DNA of 64,000 bases from Gp6-AA40 sp036407095 (GTDB lineage: Bacteria > Acidobacteriota > Vicinamibacteria > Vicinamibacterales > UBA2999), in assembly GCA_036407095.1 (NCBI GenBank), contig DASWZV010000085.1:124001-188000 (forward strand), read 5' to 3'. The position numbers and the translations under genes are program-made. This document shows positions 1 to 8,695 of this stretch, in pieces (position 1 is the first letter of the stretch; every line of letters starts with the position of its first letter). The notes beneath the pieces are model-generated. The model was not told the DNA's origin, made no database searches, and saw only the letters and a program-made list of their open reading frames with translations.

Positions 1-2298
1 GTTGTTCAACAGGAAGTTGCCCCAATACGAGCCGGTGCCATCCGGATGCATGTTCATCCAGTAGTCGTAGTACTCGTAGGCGTGCGTGATGAGGTTCTGC
101 TCCGCGGCGGCGATGAAGGCGTCGTTACCACTGGGCTTCGACCCAGCGATACCCACGGGCCACGCCGACCAGGGATTGAAGCCGCCGATCTGCATACCGG
201 CGTGGTGATAATTGCCCGACGTCGGATACTTCATGTAGTACCGCACGTAGATCGTGTCGGGCAGACCGTTGGGGAACGCTTTGTAGAGATGGCCGCCGTT
301 GTTCACGCCGCCGCCAACCCACGGGATGCTGAGCGCATGTCCCGGAGGCGACCCCGGCGGGACCTCGGTCGTGAGCCTCATGCCCTCGGGATTCTTCGCA
401 TCGCCCCAGCGAGGAGTGATGCTGGCGATCGTGCCTTCCTCGAACTGCTCGGTGAAGATCACGGACGGGTCGCTCTCGATGCCAGCGTCGCCCGGATAGC
501 GGGACGAGATGCCGGTGCCCGGCGTCGAAGGTGTCGAGGGCGGAGTCGTCGTGTTGTTCGACACCGTCACGGTGACCGGCGACGAGGTCCGCACATTGCC
601 GGCCGAATCCCGCGCCACGGCCGTGATCGTGTGAGTCCCATTCGCAGCGCTCGTGCTGTTCCACGTCGTCGCGTACGGCGAGCTCACGACCTCGGAGCCG
701 AGGTTGGAACCATCGAGTTTGAACTGCACCCCGACGACGGCGACATTGTCGGTGGCGCTGGCTGAAACGGAGACGCTCTGTCCGGACACGGTGGCACCCG
801 ACGAGGGGCTGGCCATCGAGACCGTCGGTGCGGACGTATCGCCGCCGGGCGTCGGCGCCGAGCCGCCGGCGCTGAAACGAACGCGCAGATACGGGCGCAG
901 GCTCACGTTGCCGTTCTTCGTGCTCGCGAAGTAGCGGTAGCGATCCTTGTACTTGCTCGCGTCCGAGTTGAGCAGGACGCCGAAGTTCGACGAAGGATCG
1001 TTCGTCCACTCCTGCACCATCTGGGTGAGCGACCACTGCTTGTAGCCGCTGGCCTTGTCGACCGCCAGTTGCGCGTACGCCGGCGTGATGTCGCCCTGCG
1101 CGAGCGGAATGCCGTTGTAGCAGCAGTTGGATGCCGACCAGCCGTTGATGCCGTCGAACGTGTAGCCGTTCGCGCTCTCGACCACCGGGTTGCGGTTCTT
1201 GATCTTGTGCGCGGTGACGGTGTACGTCGCGTCCGATGTGCTGTCGCTCTCGACCAGCGCGAGGTTCAACGCCGCATCCTGAATCGTGGCCCCTGCCGGC
1301 AGCGCCGACAGGTCGAACTTCATCAGGATGGCATTGGCCATCTCGTATTCCGGCCAGGTATACGTGTAGAGCAGCGGAGACGCGCTGTTGTTGTTCGCGT
1401 CGAGATTGATCGTCGTGTCGGACGGAAGGATCATCATTTCGCTGACTGACGGCGGTGGCGTGGTGCCGCCACCTGACGGGGGCGGTGTCGTGCCTCCACC
1501 AGACGGGGGCGGTGTCGTGCCGCCACCCGACGGGGGCGGAGTCGTACCGGTGGACGTATAGGTGATCTCCAGCGCCGGATGGAGATTCGGATCGGGATAC
1601 TCCATGCTGGCGAAGTAGCGATAGCGATCCTGGGCGGTGGTGGCATCCGAATTCAGGAGGACGCCGAAGTTGGAATTCGGATCGGCCAGCCACTCCTGCA
1701 CCATGTTCGTGATCGTCCACGACTTGAAGCCGGTGTTCGTGCTGACGGCCACCGATGCGTAGGGCTGCGAGATGTTGCCCTGCGCGAGCGGAACATTGTC
1801 GAAGCAGCAGGTCGATGGCGCCCATTGGGAGGTACCACTGCTCATGTAGCCAGTGGTCGTCTCGATCGCCGGATTACCGCCGACGATCTTGTGAGCGGTG
1901 ACGGTGTACGTCGCGCCGGGGCCTCCCTTCTTGTCGGATTCCACGAGCGCCAGTTTGAGCTTTGCGCTCTGCACCACCGCGCCGGCGGGCACTGCCGACA
2001 GGTCGAACTTCATGATGATCGCGTTGGCGACGCGATTGTTCGGCCAGGTATACGTATTCAACGTGGCTTGCGTGCTGTTGTTGCTGGCGTTCAGGCCAAT
2101 ATACGTATCCGCCGGCGACAAAACAGCGGTGCCTGTCTGGGCACTCTGCGCTTGAGCGGTTCGTTGCGTGAACGGAATCGCCACGGCCATTCCGATTGCG
2201 ACAACGACAGAGAAAACGGTTCGGACGACGAGGGGTCGACTTGTGTTCGAAACCCGGGTGGTCAGATATTGCACTACAACCTCGACTGAAAGGGGCAT
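1..2298 (-). CDS. Secreted DNRLRE-repeat / Ig-like protein, C-terminus cut by window edge
   Basis: This frame reads without a stop from an ATG at 2298 to the left edge (766 codons). A signal peptide spans about residues 20-50: twin basic start, hydrophobic VFSVVVAIGMAVAIPF, cleavage near AQAQ. Two DNRLRE-type modules follow (about residues 52-245 and 285-450), each with MKFDLSA, YTVTAHK and SNFGVLLNSDA motifs. They are joined by a linker of TTPPPSGGG repeats. Next come an Ig-like domain (about 460-550, TDNVAVVGVQFKLDG) and a Trp/Tyr/Gly-rich region ending in YYDYWMNMHPDGTGSYWG, which may be a glycan-binding or lyase-like fold. The family is extracellular and often found in adhesins or carbohydrate-binding proteins. 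A sigma-54 promoter lies upstream. The true C-terminus, possibly carrying a sorting signal, is outside the window. An overlapping minus-strand reading at 125-1825 in another frame is a shadow of this gene. Confidence 0.85.
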   Translation of the reverse strand, partial: MPLSVEVVVQYLTTRVSNTSRPLVVRTVFSVVVAIGMAVAIPFTQRTAQAQSAQTGTAVLSPADTYIGLNASNNSTQATLNTYTWPNNRVANAIIMKFDLSAVPAGAVVQSAKLKLALVESDKKGGPGATYTVTAHKIVGGNPAIETTTGYMSSGTSQWAPSTCCFDNVPLAQGNISQPYASVAVSTNTGFKSWTITNMVQEWLADPNSNFGVLLNSDATTAQDRYRYFASMEYPDPNLHPALEITYTSTGTTPPPSGGGTTPPPSGGGTTPPPSGGGTTPPPSVSEMMILPSDTTINLDANNNSASPLLYTYTWPEYEMANAILMKFDLSALPAGATIQDAALNLALVESDSTSDATYTVTAHKIKNRNPVVESANGYTFDGINGWSASNCCYNGIPLAQGDITPAYAQLAVDKASGYKQWSLTQMVQEWTNDPSSNFGVLLNSDASKYKDRYRYFASTKNGNVSLRPYLRVRFSAGGSAPTPGGDTSAPTVSMASPSSGATVSGQSVSVSASATDNVAVVGVQFKLDGSNLGSEVVSSPYATTWNSTSAANGTHTITAVARDSAGNVRTSSPVTVTVSNNTTTPPSTPSTPGTGISSRYPGDAGIESDPSVIFTEQFEEGTIASITPRWGDAKNPEGMRLTTEVPPGSPPGHALSIPWVGGGVNNGGHLYKAFPNGLPDTIYVRYYMKYPTSGNYHHAGMQIGGFNPWSAWPVGIAGSKPSGNDAFIAAAEQNLITHAYEYYDYWMNMHPDGTGSYWGNFLLNN
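1451..1548. repeat. 27-bp in-frame tandem repeat (Pro/Gly linker)
   Basis: Three full 27-bp units (1451-1477, 1478-1504, 1505-1531) and a partial fourth encode TTPPPSGGG repeats on the minus strand. They form a flexible linker between the two DNRLRE modules. The units differ only at a few positions, so copy number may vary between strains. Confidence 0.85.
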
Positions 2299-2330
2299 TG
2301 GTAATCCGCGGGCCCCTGACGAGGAGCACA

Positions 2331-2414
2331 CGAAACAGTCGGGGCGGTATCGGCAACGGATATGCCATCGGGGAAAAACCTGAAAATCTCAAGCACTTAG
2401 GCTCGACTGTTTCG
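2331..2414. promoter_or_regulatory. Inverted repeat CGAAACAGTCG flanking the sigma-54 promoter
   Basis: A perfect 11-bp inverted repeat has arms at 2331-2341 (CGAAACAGTCG) and 2404-2414 (CGACTGTTTCG). The downstream arm covers the predicted start site and the upstream arm sits at about -63 to -73. This layout fits an operator or activator site pair. The alternative, a long-range hairpin, is less likely because the arms are 62 bp apart. Confidence 0.45.
2352..2367 (-). promoter_or_regulatory. Sigma-54 (-24/-12) promoter of the DNRLRE gene
   Basis: Read on the minus strand the site is TGGCATATCCGTTGCC. It keeps the invariant GG-N10-GC spacing and closely matches the consensus TGGCAC-N5-TTGCW. 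The predicted transcription start is near 2341, giving a leader of about 43 nt before the ATG at 2298. Sigma-54 promoters need an AAA+ activator; none is encoded in the window. No convincing second match was seen upstream of the other genes. Confidence 0.7.
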
Positions 2415-2483
2415 GGGTGGCATAGTCCGGTCTCCTTCCCCAGCTCTGCCGATTCAAACGCCCTGTAAACCAGAAGCAAAATC

Positions 2484-3305
2484 ATGGGTTGCCCGCGCTG
2501 CGGTGCGCGCAGATTCTGGACGTTGAAAGACGGCCGCCGCCGGTGTGTGCGGTGTCGCTACGATTGGAAGCCGGACCGCCTTCCCCTGCGGCTGACCCGA
2601 CGGCAGTGGCGTGTGCTTCTTGAATGGTTCGTGCGGGGGATGACGAGCGCGCAGATCGCTCATGAGACGCAGCTCGAGCGTAAGCGCATACTGCGCGCCC
2701 TGACTGTCGTTCGCTCCGCGATGCTCGACTCGGCTCCCGAGGGGTTACGTCCTCCGGCGGCGCGTCGGACGCATCACGCCCACGCCCACGATCACGAGAC
2801 CGGGGAACGGCGCACGTCGAGACCGAAGCCCGCCGTGCTCGGTCTGCGGCTCGTGGGCGAACACGTGTGGGCGGAAGTCGTGCCCGATGACGAAGCCGAG
2901 TTGCTGGTGCGAACGCTTCGCGAGCGCAAGAACGGGCGCGGCCTGCACGATGGAACGCTGCCTGACTACGAGGCCGTCGTCTATCGAAGCCGGCTGTATC
3001 GTCTGACCAACGGAGGAGAAGGGCGCGCGTCGACGCCGTTCGGACACCTCGAAGGCTTCTGGGCGTACCTCCATCACCGACTGCGCTCGAAGGGCGGAAT
3101 CCGGAGGCCACGGCTGGGCCTGTATCTGGCCGAGTATGCCTGGCGCTACAATCACCGCAAGCTCACGCCGCGGGAGCAGATCCAGCTGCTTCTGAAGTTG
3201 ATCGGACGACGCAGATCCGGTGTGCGAACCACCACTATGCCTTCTGCCGGCAAGCACAACCGTAACCCAGGTAATTTGCTGACGGACCCTCAGTCGAAAA
3301 CCTGA
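2484..3305 (+). CDS. ISXO2/IS1595-like transposase, probably catalytically degenerate
   Basis: This 273-residue protein starts with a zinc ribbon (CPRC...CVRC, residues 3-22). A helical DNA-binding region follows, then an ISXO2-type core with AEVVPDDEAELLVRTL and the C-terminal block HLEGFWAYLHHRL...YLAEYAWRYNHRK. In the family the core opens with a DExYxGG motif carrying the first catalytic Asp. Here the matching stretch (about residues 92-120, rich in His and Arg) lacks it, and the Asn before the third catalytic Glu is also changed. No terminal inverted repeats were seen around the gene. It could be a remnant of a transposon or a domesticated DNA-binding protein. It is divergent from the DNRLRE gene and shares its 185-bp upstream region. 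The ATG has no strong ribosome site. Confidence 0.6.
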   Translation: MGCPRCGARRFWTLKDGRRRCVRCRYDWKPDRLPLRLTRRQWRVLLEWFVRGMTSAQIAHETQLERKRILRALTVVRSAMLDSAPEGLRPPAARRTHHAHAHDHETGERRTSRPKPAVLGLRLVGEHVWAEVVPDDEAELLVRTLRERKNGRGLHDGTLPDYEAVVYRSRLYRLTNGGEGRASTPFGHLEGFWAYLHHRLRSKGGIRRPRLGLYLAEYAWRYNHRKLTPREQIQLLLKLIGRRRSGVRTTTMPSAGKHNRNPGNLLTDPQSKT

Positions 3306-3571
3306 CGCACCGCCCCAGATCTACACGGATCAGGTCGATTCATCCGCAGTCTGCACGCCAACGGCCGTCCTTTCAGATACGGACCAGTTTGTCGATCAGG
3401 CTTCAACTTGAGAGACGTTACGGGCTTCACCCGATGCCCGCCCGGTCCGCTTCTTGATTATTGTGGGCGGCGATGCCAGTCCATCCCTCGCCTCGTGACG
3501 CGACCGCTCTGCCTGGCGGGATGGATCCGCGTCCCTCAGACTCCGCAGCCCACGCACGGACATCAGCTTCG
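3306..3571. other. Intergenic region, no gene recognised
   Basis: This 266-bp stretch separates the transposase-like gene from the signalling operon. I see no RNA gene, clear promoter or repeat in it. TTG (3461) and ATG (3473) codons in frame with the following gene would extend that protein by up to 37 residues without recognisable homology. Confidence 0.4.
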
Positions 3572-5245
3572 ATGCGTCTGCTCCTCATCGAGGACTCCGA
3601 CGACGATGCCACGCTGATTCTGCGCGAGCTCACACGGGCCGGCTACGCAGTCACGCCAGAACGCGTCGCGACCGCCGACGCGCTTGCCGACGCCCTCACC
3701 CGTCAGCGCTGGGACATCGCGATCGCGGATTACACGATGCCCGGCTTCAGCGGCTCGGCCGCACTCACGCTCCTGCGCGAGTACGACGCCGACCTGCCCT
3801 TCATCTTCGTCTCCGGAACGATGGGCGAAGACGTCGCGGTTGCCGCGATGCGAAGCGGCGCCCACGACTACATCATGAAGTCGAATCTGAAGCGGCTGGT
3901 GCCAGCCGTCGAGCGCGAGCTGCGCGACGCGGCGGGGCGGCAGTCGCGCCGCCAGGCGGAGGCGCGTCTCGCGCACCTCGCCTATCACGATGCGCTGACC
4001 GATCTGCCCAACCGCGTACTGCTGCACGATCGCCTGCAGCAGGGCATTCTCGGCGCGGAGCGCTCGCACGAATCGCTCGCGCTGCTCGTGCTCGATCTCG
4101 ACGGGTTCAAGACCGTGAACGATTCGCTCGGGCATCACGCCGGCGATCGCGTGCTGCAGGAGTTGTCGTGGCGACTGCGCGAGCTGCTGCGCGACGTGGA
4201 TACCGTCGCCCGCCTCGGCGGCGACGAGTTCGCGATCGTCCTGCCGCGAACCGATTGTGACGGGGCGATCCTCGCGGCGCGCAAGGTCATGGAAGCCCTG
4301 CGCCGGCCGGTGCCGATCGACGATCGCAGCTTCGTGGTCGGTGGCAGTCTCGGCATCGCGTGCTTCCCGGCGCACGGTGTCGGCGCCGACGAACTGCTGC
4401 AGAAGGCCGACATCGCGATGTATGTTGCGAAAACAGGCGGGCTGGGGTACGCCGTCTACGTGCCGGGACGCGATCAGTACGCGCATCGTCGCCTCACCTT
4501 GATGACCGAGTTCAGGGAGGGCATCGAGTGCGGACAGTTCCTCTTCGACTATCAGCCGATCGTGAACCTGCAGTCGGGCGTGCCGGTCTCGGTCGAGGCG
4601 CTCGTGCGCTGGAATCACCCGCAGCGCGGCCGCCTGCTGCCGAGCGAGTTCATCGAGTTCGCCGAGCACACCTGGCTGATCGAACCGCTGACCATGCTGC
4701 TGCTCGATCAGGCGCTGGCGGAATGGTCGGGCCCGCAGCCGCCGATCTCGATCGCGGTCAACCTGTCGCCGCGCACGCTGCGCGATCCCGATCTGCCCGA
4801 TCGCATCGCCAACGTGCTGAGCGCGCACGATACCCCGCCTTCGAGACTGGTGCTCGAGATCACCGAGAGCACGCTGCTCGTCGATGCGCAGCGGACGACG
4901 ACGTGCCTGTCGCTGCTGCACGACATGGGCGTGACGCTGGCGATCGACGACTTCGGCGCCGGCTATTCGTCGCTCAGCTATCTCCGTCGACTGCCCGTCG
5001 ATCAGCTGAAGATCGATCGATCGTTTGCGAGCGCGCTCGCCGTCGGCGACGACCCGATCGTACGGTCGACGATCGACATGGCGCACAATCTCGGGCTGAC
5101 GGTCGTGGCCGAGGGCGTCGAGGACGCCGTCGTGCTCGAGCGGCTGCGCGACCTGGGCTGCGATGCGGCGCAGGGCAACTTCATCGCAGCCCCGGCGCCC
5201 GCGGCGGATATTCGCCGGTGGGTGGCGGCGCGTCATGGAGGCTAG
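3572..5245 (+). CDS. Response regulator with GGDEF and EAL domains (c-di-GMP turnover)
   Basis: The protein is 557 residues. The N-terminal receiver domain (about 1-120) opens with MRLLLIEDSDDD and has its phosphorylatable Asp in IAIADYTMPG. A GGDEF domain follows (about 140-300) with an intact RLGGDEF signature and, five residues before it, an RDVD inhibitory I-site. The EAL domain (about 310-555) keeps VEALVRW, LEITEST, DDFGAGYSS and AEGVED. Both cyclase and phosphodiesterase motifs are therefore complete and either activity could dominate. The start was placed at the ATG where the receiver fold begins; longer starts at 3461 and 3473 are possible. It is first in an operon with a histidine kinase and an Rcp1-like regulator, so phosphorylation probably controls c-di-GMP levels. 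Confidence 0.9.
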   Translation: MRLLLIEDSDDDATLILRELTRAGYAVTPERVATADALADALTRQRWDIAIADYTMPGFSGSAALTLLREYDADLPFIFVSGTMGEDVAVAAMRSGAHDYIMKSNLKRLVPAVERELRDAAGRQSRRQAEARLAHLAYHDALTDLPNRVLLHDRLQQGILGAERSHESLALLVLDLDGFKTVNDSLGHHAGDRVLQELSWRLRELLRDVDTVARLGGDEFAIVLPRTDCDGAILAARKVMEALRRPVPIDDRSFVVGGSLGIACFPAHGVGADELLQKADIAMYVAKTGGLGYAVYVPGRDQYAHRRLTLMTEFREGIECGQFLFDYQPIVNLQSGVPVSVEALVRWNHPQRGRLLPSEFIEFAEHTWLIEPLTMLLLDQALAEWSGPQPPISIAVNLSPRTLRDPDLPDRIANVLSAHDTPPSRLVLEITESTLLVDAQRTTTCLSLLHDMGVTLAIDDFGAGYSSLSYLRRLPVDQLKIDRSFASALAVGDDPIVRSTIDMAHNLGLTVVAEGVEDAVVLERLRDLGCDAAQGNFIAAPAPAADIRRWVAARHGG

Positions 5246-5296
5246 AGACTGGACCGAAGAGGAAGCCAGGACGCTGAAAGAGACGAGCCGCGACAG

Positions 5297-6376
5297 GTGA
5301 TAGTCACGGCCGACGATCCCTTCCGCGCGGTGTTTGCGTCGCACCCGCTGCCGATGTGGCTTTACGATCGCGAGACCTCGACGATCCTCGACGTCAACGC
5401 GGCGGCGCTTGCCTACTACGCCTGCAGCCGCGAAGAGTTCCTGCGGAAGAACGCGGCCTCGCTGTCGTGGCCTCCTACCGATCGACGACACGGGACGGAC
5501 GCGTCGTCGAACGACGGTCCGGAGTTCGAGCTGGTCTCGCACCCGGTCGACTTGGGCGGTCGGCCGGCTGTGTTCGTCTGCGCGCACGACGTGACGGCAC
5601 TGCGACGGGCTGAACACGCGCTGGCGCGGGCGGAGCAGGACCAGCGCCGGATGACCGTCGAGTTCGAGGAGCACGTTCGCGAACGTACGGTACAGCTGCG
5701 GGCCGCCGTCAGCGAGCTCGAGGCGTTCAGCTACTCGGTCTCGCACGATCTGCGGGCGCCGCTGCGCAGCATCGCGGGGTTCAGCCAGGCGCTCATCGAG
5801 GATGCGGGGGACGGACTCTCGGCCGACGCCTACGACGACATCTCGCGCATCGTCGCCGCCGCGCAGCGCATGGACCATCTGATCAACGACCTCCTGACGT
5901 TGTCGATGGTCTCCCGGTCCGGGATCAATCGCGAGCCGGTCGACATCTCGGATCTCGCGAACCGAATCCTGGCCGAACTCGGCGATCTGTCGTTGTCGCG
6001 CGCGGTTGCGACTCGAGTGCAGCCCGGCATGATGGTGCAGTGCGACCCGCGCCTCGTGCGCGTGGTGCTGGAGAACCTGCTCACCAACGCGTGGAAGTTC
6101 ACCAGCCGTCGCGAGCAGGCATCGATCGAAGTCGGGCAGATCTCGCGCGACAGCGAGACCGCATTCTTCGTGCGTGACAACGGGGTCGGGTTCGATCCGA
6201 CCTTTGCCGACAAGCTGTTTGGTCCGTTTCAGCGGCTGCACGACGCATCCGAGTTTCCCGGGACGGGCATCGGTCTCGCGACGGTGCGCCGCATCGTTCA
6301 ACGGCATGGCGGACGGGTGTGGGCGGAGAGCCAGCTCGGGCAGGGGGCGTGTTTCTACTTCACGCTGCAGTCGTGA
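5297..6376 (+). CDS. PAS-domain sensor histidine kinase
   Basis: This is a cytoplasmic kinase of 359 residues starting at GTG. A PAS-like sensor (about 5-105, PLPMWLYDRETSTILDVN) leads through a short coiled coil to the dimerisation domain. The phosphoacceptor His lies in SYSVSHDLRAPLRSIAGF (about 155). The ATPase domain has the N box ENLLTNAWKF, DNGVGF, FGPFQRLH and GTGIGLATVRR. This arrangement matches the output module of phytochrome-type kinases, but no chromophore-binding domain is present. It lies between the GGDEF-EAL regulator and an Rcp1-like regulator, its likely phosphotransfer partners. No membrane segment is seen. Confidence 0.9.
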   Translation: MIVTADDPFRAVFASHPLPMWLYDRETSTILDVNAAALAYYACSREEFLRKNAASLSWPPTDRRHGTDASSNDGPEFELVSHPVDLGGRPAVFVCAHDVTALRRAEHALARAEQDQRRMTVEFEEHVRERTVQLRAAVSELEAFSYSVSHDLRAPLRSIAGFSQALIEDAGDGLSADAYDDISRIVAAAQRMDHLINDLLTLSMVSRSGINREPVDISDLANRILAELGDLSLSRAVATRVQPGMMVQCDPRLVRVVLENLLTNAWKFTSRREQASIEVGQISRDSETAFFVRDNGVGFDPTFADKLFGPFQRLHDASEFPGTGIGLATVRRIVQRHGGRVWAESQLGQGACFYFTLQS

Positions 6377-6394
6377 TGCGTTGAGAGGTCAGTC

Positions 6395-6838
6395 GTGTAC
6401 CAGATTCTCCTCGTCGAAGACAATGCCGACGACGTCGAGCTGACACTGCGCGCGTTTCGCAAGAGCGATCTCGTCAACACCGTCACGGTCGTGCGTGATG
6501 GCGTCGAGGCGCTGGACTATCTGCTGGCCAGCGGTGACTACGCCGAACGCGACGCCAACGCGCTGCCGGATCTGGTGCTGCTCGACATCAAGCTGCCGCG
6601 CGTCGATGGCCTGCAGGTGCTCGAGCGGCTGCGTGCGAACCCGCGGACGAGGCTGCTGCCGGTCGTGGTGCTCACCTCGTCGGCCGAACCGAGGGATCTG
6701 CTCACGTGCTATTCGCTGGGCGCGAACAGCTACGTGCGGAAGCCGATCGACTTCAAGCAGTTCTCGCGGGCGCTGCAGCAGATCGGCTCCTACTGGTTGC
6801 AGACGAATCAGGCGCCCCCGATCCCCGGTACTGCGTAG
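6395..6838 (+). CDS. Rcp1-like single-domain response regulator
   Basis: The protein is a stand-alone receiver of 147 residues with no output domain. It has the acidic pocket VEDNADD near the start, the phosphoacceptor Asp in LVLLDIKLPRVDG, the Thr/Ser in VVVLTSS and the Lys in YVRKPID. The insertion around ALDYLLASGDYAERDAN is typical of Rcp1-type regulators that partner phytochrome-like kinases. It starts at GTG 18 nt after the kinase stop, with a GAGAGG ribosome site, and ends the operon. It probably acts as a phosphate shuttle or sink between the kinase and the GGDEF-EAL protein. Confidence 0.88.
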   Translation: MYQILLVEDNADDVELTLRAFRKSDLVNTVTVVRDGVEALDYLLASGDYAERDANALPDLVLLDIKLPRVDGLQVLERLRANPRTRLLPVVVLTSSAEPRDLLTCYSLGANSYVRKPIDFKQFSRALQQIGSYWLQTNQAPPIPGTA

Positions 6839-6860
6839 ACACAACCTGAACAAATCACTG

Positions 6861-8669
6861 TCAGGGCTGAGCCGACCCCGACGACGTGCCGGTGGCGTCG
6901 AGCGCGAAGGTGAGCAGCTTCGGCGAGAACGGGGTTGCGCTGTTGCCAGGGCCCGCGTTCCCCTGTGTGACCGAACCCACGCCGCCCATCAGTGCGACGT
7001 ACTGGCGTCCATCGATCCGATACGTGATCGGCGGCCCCATGCCGCTGCGCAGTCCGGTCTGAATCTCCATCAATTTCTCGCCCTTGTCCGCGCTGTACGC
7101 GAGGAAGCGGCCGTCGCTCAACACCTGAAACACGAGATTACCCGCGGTCGCGAGCGTTCCTCCACCGATGCCCCCGCCGCCCGGCGTCCGCCACCGCATC
7201 TGCTGCGCCACCGGATCCCATGCGACCAGCGCGCCACGTCCGCCTGGTCCTTCGATCGGCGGTGGTCCGATCGCGGGCGGAGGCGGTTTGACCGGCGTTG
7301 GCGCAGGCCGCACGGTACCCGTCGACGCGCCAGGACGCGGCGTGAACGTCGATTCAGCGGCGTACGAGAACGAGTTGTTGGTCGATGTGGGGATGTAGGC
7401 GAGGCCGGTCATCGGGCTGAACGACATCGGCGACCAGTTGTGCGCGCCGCCGCCGCCCGGCGAGATGAGGATGGCGTCAGCGCCGTAGAACGCGTCCTCG
7501 TTGACGATCGGCCGGCCGGTCTTCGGATCGATGCCCTTGGCCCACGTGACTTGCGAGAACGGACCGGCGGAGATGAACTGACCGGTGATGCGATCGATCA
7601 CATAGAAGAACGCGTCCTTGTTCGCCTGCATGATCACTTTGCGTGGACGCCCGTTGATCGTCAGGTCGGCGAGGATCAAATCCTGGACGCTGTCGAAGTC
7701 CCAGTTGTCGCCCGGCACGACCTGGTAGTGCCACTTCAACTCGCCGCTGTCGACATCGACGGCGAGGATCGAGCACACGTAGAGATTGTCTTTGCCTCGC
7801 GACGATCGGTGCTGATACGCCCACGGTTCCGCGTTGCCGGTGCCGACGTAGACCAGTCCCGCCTCCGGATCGTACGCGGCGCCATTCCAGACGGCGGCGC
7901 CGCCTCCGTTCTTCCACCACTCCTTGTCCCACGTGTCGGCCGCCTTCTTCATGGCGGCGTTCTCGAACGGCTTGGATGGATCACCGGGCACGGTATAGAA
8001 GCGCCACGCGCGGCGGCCGGTCATGGCGTCATACGCATCGAAGAAGCCGCGCGTCGGCCGATCGCCGCCGCTCGCGCCGATGATGACCTTGCCGTTCGCG
8101 ATGCGCGGCGCCATCGTGAGCGTGTACTGATCCTGCGGAAACGCGACGCGCGACTCCCAGATCACCTTGCCGGTCTCGGCGTCGAGCGCCTCGAGCCGCC
8201 CGTCGATGATCGGCGCGAAGATCATGCCCTGATAGATCGCCAGACCGCGATTGACGACGCCGCAGCAGATCGCCGGTCGCACCGCGGTCTGATTGACCCA
8301 CGGATCCCACCGCCATTTCTCTCTGCCCGTGCGCGCGTCGACGGCAAACACGATGCTCCAGTTGGTGATGCCGTAGATCGTGCCGTTGGCCACGAGCGGC
8401 GTCGCTTCCTGGCCCCCGCCTCCTGATCCCACCTCGTACGACCACGCAAGCCCGAGCCGGCTGACGGTGCTCGTGTTGATCTCGGTGAGCGGGCTGAAGC
8501 GCGTTTCGGCCTGGCTCAACCCGTATGTCAGCCACTCGTCGCCGGACTGGCCGGCCCTCCTCAGCGCCGTATCGTCGATGCGCGAGCCTTGGGCCACGAA
8601 GGACACGGAGAAGATCAGGCACAAAGAACACAAAGACCACAAAGTCAGGCTGTAACGTAGTCGTGGCAT
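6861..8669 (-). CDS. PQQ-dependent (quinoprotein) alcohol dehydrogenase-type protein
   Basis: This periplasmic quinoprotein has 602 residues. The ATG at 8669 has an AGAGG ribosome site and precedes a signal peptide (about 1-28). The eight-bladed propeller shows repeated W-motifs. PAICCGVVNRGLAIY contains the vicinal Cys pair that methanol/ethanol dehydrogenases form next to PQQ. PGDNWDFDSVQDLILADL fits the catalytic Asp region and GSGGGGQEATPLV the first PQQ-binding blade. No cytochrome c domain is attached, so electrons must pass to a separate cytochrome; two small ones are in the window. The substrate cannot be read from the sequence. The core of its signal peptide overlaps a dispersed repeat (8620-8644). 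Confidence 0.88.
   Translation of the reverse strand: MPRLRYSLTLWSLCSLCLIFSVSFVAQGSRIDDTALRRAGQSGDEWLTYGLSQAETRFSPLTEINTSTVSRLGLAWSYEVGSGGGGQEATPLVANGTIYGITNWSIVFAVDARTGREKWRWDPWVNQTAVRPAICCGVVNRGLAIYQGMIFAPIIDGRLEALDAETGKVIWESRVAFPQDQYTLTMAPRIANGKVIIGASGGDRPTRGFFDAYDAMTGRRAWRFYTVPGDPSKPFENAAMKKAADTWDKEWWKNGGGAAVWNGAAYDPEAGLVYVGTGNAEPWAYQHRSSRGKDNLYVCSILAVDVDSGELKWHYQVVPGDNWDFDSVQDLILADLTINGRPRKVIMQANKDAFFYVIDRITGQFISAGPFSQVTWAKGIDPKTGRPIVNEDAFYGADAILISPGGGGAHNWSPMSFSPMTGLAYIPTSTNNSFSYAAESTFTPRPGASTGTVRPAPTPVKPPPPAIGPPPIEGPGGRGALVAWDPVAQQMRWRTPGGGGIGGGTLATAGNLVFQVLSDGRFLAYSADKGEKLMEIQTGLRSGMGPPITYRIDGRQYVALMGGVGSVTQGNAGPGNSATPFSPKLLTFALDATGTSSGSAQP
8620..8644. repeat. CACAAAGA phrase repeat inside a signal-peptide coding region
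   Basis: The plus strand reads three phrases of the CACAAAGA(A/C) type in a row. On the minus strand this encodes about residues 9-17 (LWSLCSLC) of the quinoprotein signal peptide. Such phrase repeats are usually intergenic, so this copy seems to have been absorbed into the gene's 5' end. Confidence 0.5.
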
Positions 8670-8695
8670 AGCAGCCTCTGAGCGGACAATGCAGG

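Noticed and set aside
125..1825. Minus-strand frame of 566 codons
   Set aside because: It overlaps the DNRLRE protein in another frame, is rich in Arg/His and lacks a fold; the edge-to-2298 frame has a signal peptide and domain repeats.
3563..6307. Long minus-strand reading frame (914 codons) opposite the signalling operon
   Set aside because: It is antisense to three clearly homologous genes and has no recognisable domain; the high GC content creates long shadow frames.
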